Positions 42,373 through 50,600 of a stretch of 53,658 nucleotides of DNA are shown here, piece after piece. Positions within the stretch are counted from its first letter, which is position 1. Each line of letters opens with the position of its first letter. Source of the DNA: an uncultured Opitutia bacterium (GTDB lineage Bacteria > Verrucomicrobiota > Verrucomicrobiia > Opitutales > Opitutaceae); contig CALFZM010000405.1 in NCBI GenBank assembly GCA_937952235.1, positions 1-53,658 of the forward strand, read 5' to 3'. The notes under the pieces were generated by a model, which was not told where the DNA came from, did no database searches, and saw nothing but the letters and a program-made list of their open reading frames with translations. Both the position numbers and the translations under genes were made by a program.

Positions 42373-44064
42373 ATGCCCGCCCTGTTCTCCCTCGCCCGCA
42401 CGATTCGCCATCGCGCCGCCGTCCTCGGTTGCGCCGCCGCCGCGTTCTCCGCCGTCGTTTCCACGCCCCTTCCGGCGGCTCCGATCGCGTTCGACGTGCT
42501 CGAACTCACGGTCGCCGACGCCCACGCCGGGTTTCTCTCCGGACGCTTCACCGCGCGGCAACTGACCCAGGCCTACCTCGACCGCATCGCGGCCTACGAC
42601 CTGCAGGGCCCCGCGATCCGCTGCATCGTCTCGGTCAATCCGCAGGCGCTCGCCGACGCGGACCGCCTGGACGCCGAGCTGGCACGGACAGGAAAACTCG
42701 CCGGTCCGCTCCACGGCGTGCCGGTCCTGGTGAAGGACGAAATCGACGTCGCGGGCATGGCCACGACGCAGGGCACGGTGGTCTTCAAGGACTACGTGAC
42801 ACCGCTCGACGCGTTCGTCGTCGGCCGGCTGCGCGCGGCCGGTGCGATCATCCTCGCCAAGACCACGCTGAGCGAGTTCGCGGGCGGCGACACCTACAGC
42901 GCGCTCACGGGGCACTCCCGCAACCCCTACGCACTGGACCGCACCGTCGGAGGATCGTCGGGCGGCTCGGGCGGTGCGCTGGCGGCCAACTTCGGCCTGC
43001 TCGCGCTGGGCGAGGAAACGAGCTCGCCCCTCAAGCGCCCGGCCGCCTGGGGCGCGCTCGCCGGCCTCCGGCCCACTCCCGGGCTCATCAGCCGCACCGG
43101 CATGTGGGACGGCCATCCCGTGCCCACCGCCCAGATGGGGCCGATGACGCGCACCGTCGCGGACCTCGCGCGCCTGATGGACATCATGGTCGGCTACGAT
43201 CCCGAGGACCCGATCACGGCCTTCGGGCTGCAGCACACGCCCGGGACCTACACCGCGTACCTCGACGTCAACGGCCTGAAGGGCGCCCGCATCGGCGTCA
43301 TCCGCGAGCCGATCGGCAGCGGTTCGCGGCCGGAATCCGACGATTTCAAGAAGGTCGACGCGCTCTTCCAGAAGGCCCTTGCCGACCTCCAGGCCGCCGG
43401 AGCGACGGTCGTGGACGTGAAGATCCCCGACCTGCGCGAACTGCAGGCGAAGCGCGGCGGCGACCCGGCGCTCACCGCCGAGGCGCTGCGCGTCTACCTG
43501 GCGCGCAACCCGAATTCTTCCTTCAAGAACCAGGCCGACATCGACGCCCATCCCGCGATGGCCACGAGTTTCAAGACGACCGTGGCGCAGTACCGCGCTG
43601 CGCATCCCGAGAGCGCCGCCGCCGGCGGAGTCGGTTACACCGGAGGCCGCGGCCGCACCGGCGGGCGCAGTGCCGACCCGGCCCGCATTCTGGAAGGCAT
43701 CCGCGCCCGCGAGCGATTGCTGCAGAACATGGCCCGGGCGATGGCCGACGCCGGCGTCACCGCCCTGGCGTACAAGGCGGTGGAGCACCAGCCGACGTTG
43801 ATCGCGGACGCCACCACGCCGCCGTACAAGAGCAACGGCGGTGTCGTGTCGTTGAACACCTTCCTGATCCACACGCCGACGATCACCGTGCCGATGGGTT
43901 TCACGACCGACGGCATCCCCGCCGGCCTGGCGTTCCTCGGCCTGCCGTTCAGCGACGCCGCGTTGATCAAGCTCGCCTACGCCTACGAGCAGACCACCCG
44001 CCACCGCCGGCCCCCGGCCTCCACCCCCGCGCTGCCGGCCCGGGCCACCGCCGGAGCGCAGTAA
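42373..44064 (+). CDS. Secreted amidase-signature protein, third of three; nucleophile apparently lost
   Basis: 563 residues from MPALFSLARTIRHRAAVLGCAA with a signal-like leader. K121 (VPVLVKDEID) and cis-Ser S195 (VGGSSGGSGG) are present, but at the nucleophile position the sequence reads GEETSSPLKRPAAW, with Pro219 where family members have Ser, the surrounding spacing (G...P) being kept. Two serines directly before Pro219 might partly replace it, but the family geometry makes loss of activity likely. It is more distant from the first two than they are from each other. Residues 535-562 are a Pro/Arg tail. The gap to the previous gene is 25 bp. Role unknown: non-catalytic partner, altered enzyme, or pseudoenzyme. 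Confidence 0.85.
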   Translation: MPALFSLARTIRHRAAVLGCAAAAFSAVVSTPLPAAPIAFDVLELTVADAHAGFLSGRFTARQLTQAYLDRIAAYDLQGPAIRCIVSVNPQALADADRLDAELARTGKLAGPLHGVPVLVKDEIDVAGMATTQGTVVFKDYVTPLDAFVVGRLRAAGAIILAKTTLSEFAGGDTYSALTGHSRNPYALDRTVGGSSGGSGGALAANFGLLALGEETSSPLKRPAAWGALAGLRPTPGLISRTGMWDGHPVPTAQMGPMTRTVADLARLMDIMVGYDPEDPITAFGLQHTPGTYTAYLDVNGLKGARIGVIREPIGSGSRPESDDFKKVDALFQKALADLQAAGATVVDVKIPDLRELQAKRGGDPALTAEALRVYLARNPNSSFKNQADIDAHPAMATSFKTTVAQYRAAHPESAAAGGVGYTGGRGRTGGRSADPARILEGIRARERLLQNMARAMADAGVTALAYKAVEHQPTLIADATTPPYKSNGGVVSLNTFLIHTPTITVPMGFTTDGIPAGLAFLGLPFSDAALIKLAYAYEQTTRHRRPPASTPALPARATAGAQ

Positions 44065-44117
44065 CGGGGATTCGAATACGGCCCGGCCCGCAGCCCTTCG
44101 ATGGGCGCGGCCGCCGG

Positions 44118-44134
44118 GATGAAAACGTTTCATC
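44118..44134. promoter_or_regulatory. Possible LacI-type operator palindrome
   Basis: GATGAAA-ACG-TTTCATC: 7-bp perfect arms around a 3-bp centre, 97 bp before the next gene. It resembles LacI/GalR-family operators with central CG, but the arms are off by one base from the usual symmetric TGAAAACGTTTTCA. No LacI-type regulator gene is in the window. Confidence 0.35.
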
Positions 44135-44230
44135 GACCCCGCACTTTACGGGCGACGACATCGTGCCAAGGATGGAAGTGGTCCGCGACGGCCAACCCCG
44201 GTTTCACCGGCCGCGCGCACCGCTTCGTCC

Positions 44231-44917
44231 ATGAAAACCCTGCCCTGTCTTCTCGCCACCGGCCTCGCGCTGGTCTCCTCCGCTCTCGCCGGCTCCGCGG
44301 TTTCGGCCCCCGCCTGGCTCGAGTCCTATTATCTGAACCCGGATCCCGCCAGCGTCTCCGCCGATGTGCGGCGCCTGAGCGAAAGCGGGTTCCTCGACCG
44401 CTCGGAGAACAGCGCGGTCGCCATCGGCTTCCTCGCCGCGATCTTCAGCCGCCATCCGGACCGAGTGGAAGGCTGGGTGTCCGGCCTGGGCGACCTTCCC
44501 GAGCGGCACCGGCGCCTCCTCGCCGCCGCCGTCTGGCAATCGGGTCACGCCGAAGGCGGGGCGGTGCTCCGCGCGATGGCGGCCCGTTCGCCGGTGCGCG
44601 AAGAGATCGAGCGGCTCGCCTCGCTGCCGCCGCCGGTAATTGCCGAGACCTCGGTGGTATCCGTCTCCTCGATGCGGCTGCACTGGGGCGCGTTCCTCGC
44701 GACGGGCGACGAGCGGCACATCGTCTCGATCCTCGACGCGTTCGGCCGGAACGAGCCGGCGCTCACCACCGCCGCCCGGCTGGCGCTGGCGCGGCACGCC
44801 GCCGTCCATCCCCGCGTGATGGCCATCTGTCGCGCTCAGCTCGACCGCCAGCCGGAGGAGATCCGCAGCGAAGTGCGGGCCGCGCTCCACGCCGCGGCCG
44901 ACCTGACGCGCTCCTGA
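44231..44917 (+). CDS. Secreted hypothetical protein
   Basis: 228 residues from MKTLPCLLATGLALVSSALAG with a signal peptide (cut near AVSAPA). The mature part is helical: EIERLASLPPPVIAETSVVSVSSMRLHWGAFLATGDERHIVSIL, with a repeated Arg/Leu pattern. The phrase 'LHWGAFLATGDERHIVSIL' resembles a small family of exported bacterial proteins with a 'WGxFxATGD' core and unknown function; this is recalled similarity, not verified. Start ATG is preceded by CTTCGTCC. It follows the amidase cluster by 166 bp, which holds the possible operator. Confidence 0.65.
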   Translation: MKTLPCLLATGLALVSSALAGSAVSAPAWLESYYLNPDPASVSADVRRLSESGFLDRSENSAVAIGFLAAIFSRHPDRVEGWVSGLGDLPERHRRLLAAAVWQSGHAEGGAVLRAMAARSPVREEIERLASLPPPVIAETSVVSVSSMRLHWGAFLATGDERHIVSILDAFGRNEPALTTAARLALARHAAVHPRVMAICRAQLDRQPEEIRSEVRAALHAAADLTRS

Positions 44918-45029
44918 GCGCCGGCCGGGCCGCGCATCAAAGGCCTTCATCGAGGCCGCCGCGCTCACGCGTTCTTTTCATCCCGACACCCGCCGCCGGC
45001 GCCGGCATCGCGGGTGCTGTACGGGATGG

Positions 45030-45590
45030 GTGCTGCTCCGTTTCATTCCTGTGTCGCTGCTGCTGGCGGCGATTGCCGCGGTCTCCGGCCCGGCCTCGGC
45101 GGCGTCAGACGAGGCCTCGCCGGCGGGCGTGGCCCGCCTTTACAGCGCCCCGTGGATCGCCGGCGATGAGGTGCGGGACGGAGCGGGAGAGTTCAGCGTC
45201 TTCCTCCAGGCCGCGCAACTGCAGCGCGCCCACCGCGCCGCCGGTCTGGTGGTGATCGGCGACCGCAACGGGATGTTGCGCTCCGGCGGCGAGCGTGCGC
45301 TCCGGCTGGTGGTCTACACCGGCGTGGCCGTCGTGAAACTGGCGCCCGGCGGCGCGGTCGCGCCGGGGCCCGAGGTCTTCCTCACCGCGGGCACCCTGGC
45401 GCCGGAGCGCGCCGAGTCCGTCCTGCGCGAGTGCCTCGCCCGGCACGGCTCCCCACCCGCCGCGGCCGAGCCCGAGCGACCGACCGCCGCCGAGGTCGCT
45501 GCGATCCGCGCGCACCTGAAGCCGTTCGCGACGGCGCTGCTGCAGGCGGCATCGGTCACGGTGGCGGCGCACCAGGAATCGTCGCGCTAG
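45030..45590 (+). CDS. Secreted hypothetical protein
   Basis: 186 residues from a GTG (LLRFIPVSLLLAAIAAVSGPASA signal peptide follows). The mature part has a run of beta strands (ALRLVVYTGVAVVKLAPGG, GPEVFLTAGTLAPERAESVLREC) and an Ala-rich helical tail. No family recognised. It follows the previous secreted protein by 112 bp on the same strand. The signal peptide is the main support for the coding call; no Shine-Dalgarno of standard type is present, although GGGATGG lies close upstream. Confidence 0.6.
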   Translation: MLLRFIPVSLLLAAIAAVSGPASAASDEASPAGVARLYSAPWIAGDEVRDGAGEFSVFLQAAQLQRAHRAAGLVVIGDRNGMLRSGGERALRLVVYTGVAVVKLAPGGAVAPGPEVFLTAGTLAPERAESVLRECLARHGSPPAAAEPERPTAAEVAAIRAHLKPFATALLQAASVTVAAHQESSR

Positions 45591-45678
45591 GGGCAGAGTC
45601 ATCGATCGTGCAGCCGACGCCACGGAAGAGGCGGCTCCGCCGGCGCCGCGGCTGCGTCGGAACCGGACTCATGCCGTT

Positions 45679-45756
45679 GAGGTGGAGCCGCCTGTCCCCA
45701 GGCGGCGGACGTGCGACGGACCGGTTCGCAGCGGCTTGAGGACTAGCCGCTCCACC
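45679..45756. repeat. Inverted pair of TCCC-loop hairpin repeats, copy 3
   Basis: A plus-strand unit (45679-45706; GAGGTGGA leader, stem GCCGCCTG / CAGGCGGC, loop TCCC) faces a minus-strand unit (45731-45756; GCGGCTTG-AGGA-CTAGCCGC followed by TCCACC). The minus unit has one stem mismatch. About 24 bp separate them. The gap 45591-45894 that contains this pair is otherwise without a gene. Confidence 0.75.
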
Positions 45757-45894
45757 GTTCAGTGCGGCCGTTCGCAGGGCTGCTTTGAAGTCCAACGGCA
45801 TGAGTCCGCTGAGCGCAGCCCGACGCAACGGCCAGGACTGGTTCGAAACCGCGGTGCCCGCGCCACGGGCGCGGGGCGCGGCTTTTCAAGCCGG

Positions 45895-46974
45895 TTACCG
45901 TGGCCCTGTATCCGGATTCGTCCCGGGCGGGCGCACCTCGTACTCCGCCCAACGCTCGATCAGGGCCTGCACCACCCGGCGTCCCACGCGGTGCGCCGCC
46001 TCGAGGGCGGGCAGGTAGGCGGAGTAGCCGGGCCCGAGTTTCTCGCCGCTGAGGCTTTCGGCCGCATCGCCGCCGGGCCACTGCATGTCGAAGTTGCTCG
46101 CGGTGCGGAGGACGAGGACGCGCGAGAAATCGGCCCGCTGCGCGCGCGACAGCCAGGTCAGCGACTGAAGCGTGCCGGTGTCCTCCATGGCGGTGGTCAC
46201 GTAGTTCCCGGCGCCGTCGCTGTAGTACTTCACCCAGTCATTGGCCCACTGGTTGAGCAGGCGGCCATGCCAGTAGGTCGAGGCCGCGAGGTTGTCGCCC
46301 TTGAGCACGAGCGGCGGGCGCTGCGCGTTCGGGAACCCGCGGTAAAGTTCGCGCCGCCGCTGCATCGGCTCGGAATCGGCCAGCGGCGTGTCGCGGGTCA
46401 GTTGATACGCCCATTCGACCAGGCCGGGCTGCAGCCGGTAGGCCTCGCCCTCGCTGCGGTCGACCGGCGGCTCATAGGGGCGCTTCTTCCGCAGCGGGAT
46501 GTACCCGGTCGGCCAGCCGGCCGGAAGTTCGCGGGCGTCGATCTCGTGGCCGAGGTCGCCGTCCACCACCCATTCCGCCCACACGGCCGCCCCGAGCGGC
46601 GCGTCGTGCGGGTCCACGCCCGCGATGCCCGCCACCAGCCAGTAGCTGCGGGACAGGTCGAAACGCGGGTCGAGCCCGAGCGCCATGATCGTCGCCGCGG
46701 CGCGCGCCGTGCCCACGCCGGTGACGACACCGAGGATGCTGCCGTCGGCGTTCGTGCGCAGGTCGCGATAACCCTGGGGAAACGGCCACACGCGCGTGAG
46801 TCGTTCGCGTTCGACCCAGAATTGAAACTCGCCCGGCCGGTCGCCCGTGTCCGCGCCCGGCTCGAACATCGTCACGACGACGACCTTGGGCCGAAGCACG
46901 TCGGCCGCCCCGGCGGGGCCGGCCGCGGCGAGCAGGAGGGCGGCGCAGGCTGCGCGGCGGAACAGGGAGGGCAT
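45895..46974 (-). CDS. Purine nucleoside permease (NUP) family secreted protein
   Basis: 359 residues from MPSLFRRAACAALLLAAAG, signal peptide to about residue 24. The body matches the NUP family: VLRPKVVVVTMFEPGADTGDRPGEFQFWVERE, GVVTGVGTARAAATIMALG, SYWLVAGIAGVDPHDAPLGAAVWAEWVVDGDLGHEID, and AMEDTGTLQSLTWL. These are related to nucleoside phosphorylases; fungal members are nucleoside transporters, bacterial members are probably periplasmic nucleoside-binding or phosphorolytic proteins. It lies on the opposite strand just after the amidase region and fits a nitrogen or purine salvage theme, though not co-transcribed with it. Start at 46974 is chosen because the signal peptide begins there. 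Confidence 0.88.
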   Translation of the reverse strand: MPSLFRRAACAALLLAAAGPAGAADVLRPKVVVVTMFEPGADTGDRPGEFQFWVERERLTRVWPFPQGYRDLRTNADGSILGVVTGVGTARAAATIMALGLDPRFDLSRSYWLVAGIAGVDPHDAPLGAAVWAEWVVDGDLGHEIDARELPAGWPTGYIPLRKKRPYEPPVDRSEGEAYRLQPGLVEWAYQLTRDTPLADSEPMQRRRELYRGFPNAQRPPLVLKGDNLAASTYWHGRLLNQWANDWVKYYSDGAGNYVTTAMEDTGTLQSLTWLSRAQRADFSRVLVLRTASNFDMQWPGGDAAESLSGEKLGPGYSAYLPALEAAHRVGRRVVQALIERWAEYEVRPPGTNPDTGPR

Positions 46975-47056
46975 GGTCCGTTTGTCAGCATGTCCCGGGC
47001 CGCGGGCAAATCGGTACTTGCGGACCGCGGCGGCTCGCGTTCGCTCGCTGCTTTCC

Positions 47057-47578
47057 ATGAGCACCTCCGCCCCCGCCAAAGAGAACGCCGTGATCAAGAC
47101 CGCCTACGGCGAAATGACGATCGCCTTCTGGCCCGACGTCGCGCCGAAGACGGTCGAAAACTTCAAGAAGCTCGCCCGCGAGGGCTTCTACGATGGCACC
47201 GCCTTTCACCGGATCATCAAGGGCTTCATGATCCAGGGCGGCTGCCCCAACACCAAGGAAGGCGCCCGCGGCATCCCCGGCACCGGCGATCCGGGCTACA
47301 AGGTGAAGGCCGAGTTCAACTCCAAGTCCCACGTCCGCGGCGTGATCTCGATGGCCCGTTCCGCCCACCCCGATTCCGCCGGCTGCCAGTTCTTCATCTG
47401 CCACGGCGACGCCCGCTTCCTCGACAAGCAGTACACGGCGTTTGGCGAACTCGTCCAGGGCGACGACGTGCTCGAGAAGATCGCCAGTATCCCCACCAAG
47501 TCCGGCGGCGGCGGCGAGAAGAGCACGCCCATCGACCGGGTGGCGGTCGAGAGCATCAAGATCGTCGCGGCGGCGTGA
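47057..47578 (+). CDS. Peptidyl-prolyl cis-trans isomerase, cyclophilin type
   Basis: 173 residues from MSTSAPAKENAV, no signal peptide, so cytoplasmic. Cyclophilin motifs: FHRIIKGFMIQGG, ISMARSAHPDSAGCQFFIC and YTAFGELVQGDDVLEKI, with the catalytic Arg in FHRI. It speeds proline isomerisation in protein folding. The start is chosen at the Met before the compact domain; upstream is the divergent NUP promoter. A TCCC-loop hairpin followed by seven T ends the transcript. Confidence 0.95.
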   Translation: MSTSAPAKENAVIKTAYGEMTIAFWPDVAPKTVENFKKLAREGFYDGTAFHRIIKGFMIQGGCPNTKEGARGIPGTGDPGYKVKAEFNSKSHVRGVISMARSAHPDSAGCQFFICHGDARFLDKQYTAFGELVQGDDVLEKIASIPTKSGGGGEKSTPIDRVAVESIKIVAAA

Positions 47579-47607
47579 CGCAGTTCAGCCCGAGGTGACG
47601 CTGCCTC

Positions 47608-47642
47608 GAGGTGGAGCGGCCTGTCCCCAGGCCGCTTTTTTT
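47608..47642 (+). terminator. TCCC-loop hairpin repeat copy 4 acting as terminator
   Basis: GAGGTGGA leader, then stem GCGGCCTG / CAGGCCGC (47616-47635) with loop TCCC, then TTTTTTT (47636-47642). It starts 30 bp after the cyclophilin stop. It is the copy with the longest T run and the clearest terminator of this repeat family. It also lies just beyond the 3' end of the convergent smc gene. Confidence 0.85.
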
Positions 47643-47686
47643 GCGCCCTCGAACGCGCCTGCGCGCCGGCGACCGAGCGTTTCACC

Positions 47687-50600
47687 TCAAACCGTCGCCG
47701 CCACCCGCGCGCCGACGACCGACTCGGCGATGTTGCGCGGCTGCGCCTCCGCCTCGCCACGCTCCTGGTTGAAGCGCATCGAGACGGTCTTGGAGACGCC
47801 GCGCTCCTCCATCGTCACGCCGTAGATCGCCTGCGCCGCCGAGACGGTGCGCTTGTTGTGGGTGATGATGATGAACTGCGACTCGTTCACGAACTTCTTC
47901 AGCAGATCGGTGAACCGCCCGATGTTCGATTCGTCGAGCGGCGCGTCGAGCTCGTCGAGCAGGCAGAACGGCGACGGCTTCACCATGTAGAGCGCGAACA
48001 GCAGCGCCACGGCGGTCAGCGTCTTCTGGCCGCCGGACAGCAGGGTGATGCCCTTCAGCTTCGTACCTGGAGGCTGCGCCACGATCTCGATGCCGCTCTC
48101 CAGGATGTCCTCGGCCTGGATCAGCTCGAGGTGCGCCCGCCCGCCGCCGAAAAGCGTGTGGAAGGTGTACTCGAAGTTCTTCCGGATCTGCTCGAACGTG
48201 ACCTGGAACTGCTGGAGCGAGGTCTGGTTGATTTCGTCGATCGCCTTCACCAGCTCGGCCTTCGCCGTGGTGAGGTCGTTGACCTGGCCCGAGAGGAAAT
48301 CGTAGCGCTGCTTGAGCTCCGCGTACTCCTCGATCGCGACGAGGTTGACCGCGCCCATGCTGCTGAGCCGCTGGCGCAGGGCGTCGACCTCCACCTTGAC
48401 CGCCGGCCACTCCGTGGCGTCGAGGGCCGCGAGGTCCGCTTCGGTCGGTTCGCCGCGCGCCTCCTTCTTCTTCCGCCGGCGTTTCGGGGCGGCGTCCGCC
48501 TCCGGATCGCCGCTCCCCTCGCCCGCCGGCGCCGCCGGTGCGGCCCCCCCCTCGTCCTCGTCCTCGTCGAGGTCGAGCGGCTTGAGCCCCTCGGGTTCGT
48601 CATCCGCGCGCCAGAGCTGGCGCCGCCAGTCGATCGTGCCGACATCGGTCTGGAACTCCCGCAGCACCTCCTCCGCGAGGAACTGGGCGCGCTGGCGGTT
48701 CTCGGCCAGCTTCACCTCGTGTGCGCTCAGCTGGTCGTGCGCGGACTCCGACTCATCGCGCACGGCGTGCTGCGCCGCCTCGAGTCCGCCGATGTCGCGC
48801 TCCAGCCCGGCGAGCTCGAGCCGGACCTTCTCGACCTGCTCCTGCGCCACCGCGAACGTCTCGGCGAGCTGCGCGGCCCGGCTGCGCTGCTCGGCGGCGG
48901 TGCGCTCGAGCTCGGACGTCTGTTCGGTCCACGACTCGATCTCGGTCTGCCGCTGGACCAGCAGCTCGCTGAGCTGCTGCCGGCGGCGTTCCATCTCGCC
49001 GAGTCCGCGGTCGATGACCTCCACCTTCTGGCGGCGCTCGGCGAGTTCGAGGCGGGCCTGGGCCAGCGTCTCCCGCTTCACGTCGCGGTCCGTGCGCACC
49101 TCGACGATGCGCGTTTCCAGCTTCTGGATCCGCTCGCGCTGCGCCGTCGCGGTGGCGTCGGCTTCCGCCAGGCCGGCCTGGGCCTTTTCCCAGCGGGCAT
49201 GGGCCTCGTTGCGCGCTTGCTCGAGCCCGGCGAGCTCCTGCTCCATCCGGTTGAGCCGGTTCGCCACGTCCTCGGCGTTGCGCTGCGCGCCGCGCTGCTC
49301 CGCCTGCACGGCGGCGAGGGTCTGCGTGGCGGCAAGCACGTCGGCGCGGCGCTGCTCCAGCGCCTGCTCCGCCTCGGCGAGCCGGGCGTGGAGCGCGTCG
49401 ATCACCGCCTTCTGGTCATCATGAAGTTTCTGGTCCTCGGCGAGCGCCCGGGCGGTCTCGCGCAGGTCGATCTCGCGCTGCACGATGCTGTGGGCCGCGC
49501 GCTTGCTGCTGTGGTGGCCGCCGTAGACGAGCCCGCGGCGGTCGACGAGGTCGCCCTTGCGCGTGGCCACGGCGAGGAAGCCGAAGCCGGGATTGGCCTT
49601 CCAGAACTCGAGGAACGCGCCGAGATCGTCGGCGAGGTAGGATTCGCGCAGGACGCCGATCGCCGGATGCGCCGGATCCGTATCGCCGAGGACAGACACC
49701 GCGGGCACCAGACCGGGAGGCAGTTCGAAATGCCCCTCGGAGCGCAGCCCGATATCCGTCACCCGCAGCACCGCCGAACCGATCTGCTCCGTCTCGAGCT
49801 GGGCGAGGATGCGCTGGGCGGTGGCAAGGTCGCTCACGCTGATCGCCTCCGCGGCGGCACCGAGGATCGCCTCGACCGCCTTGCCCGCGTCGGGGCTGAC
49901 GGCGAGTCCTTGCGTGATCGGGACGACCTTCGCGCCCTGGAGCGCGGCGTCGAGCCGGCCCTGGAGGACGGCCTTCGCGCCCTCGCCGAAGCCCTCCCAC
50001 TTCTCCTGGAGCTGCTGCAGCAGCCGGAGCCGAGCGGTGCGCTGCGCAAGCTGGCGGTCGATCTCCTGCAGCTTGCGCTGCGCATCGCGGAATTCCCGCG
50101 TGAGATCGGTGATCTGCTGCTGCGCGGTCGCGACCTCGCTGCCCGCCCGGGACTTGCCGGCGACGGCCTCCTCGACGCGCGCCTCGAACTCGGCCGCAAC
50201 CTGCGCGGCGGCGGCCTGCGCCTGGCGCACGCCCTCGAGTTCCTGCGCCAGCAGGTCGTGCTTGTGCACGCTCGTCTTCTGGTCGACCTCGTAGCCGGAG
50301 CAATCCGTGCGCAGGCGCGCGACGGTGCTCTCGATCTGCAGCAACTGGAACTTCGCCTGGTTGAGCTCCTGCTCGAGCCGGCTCAACTCGCCCTCGACAA
50401 TGCCGAGCTCGCGGTTGCGCTGCTGGAAGACGGCGTCGCTGCCGCCGAGCAGCTCGAGCTGCGTCTGCTTGTCGGTCGCCCCCGAGTCCGCCTGCGCCGC
50501 GACCTCGCGGAGCTGCATCTCGATTTCGCCGAGCGTGTCGCGCGAGGATGCCAGCCGGTCCTCGAGCCCGCTGCGCTTGATCTGCGCGAGGTTGGCCGCG

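Noticed and set aside
45591..45894. Small coding genes in the repeat-bearing gap
   Set aside because: Short frames here consist of hairpin-repeat sequence on either strand and show no conserved protein pattern.
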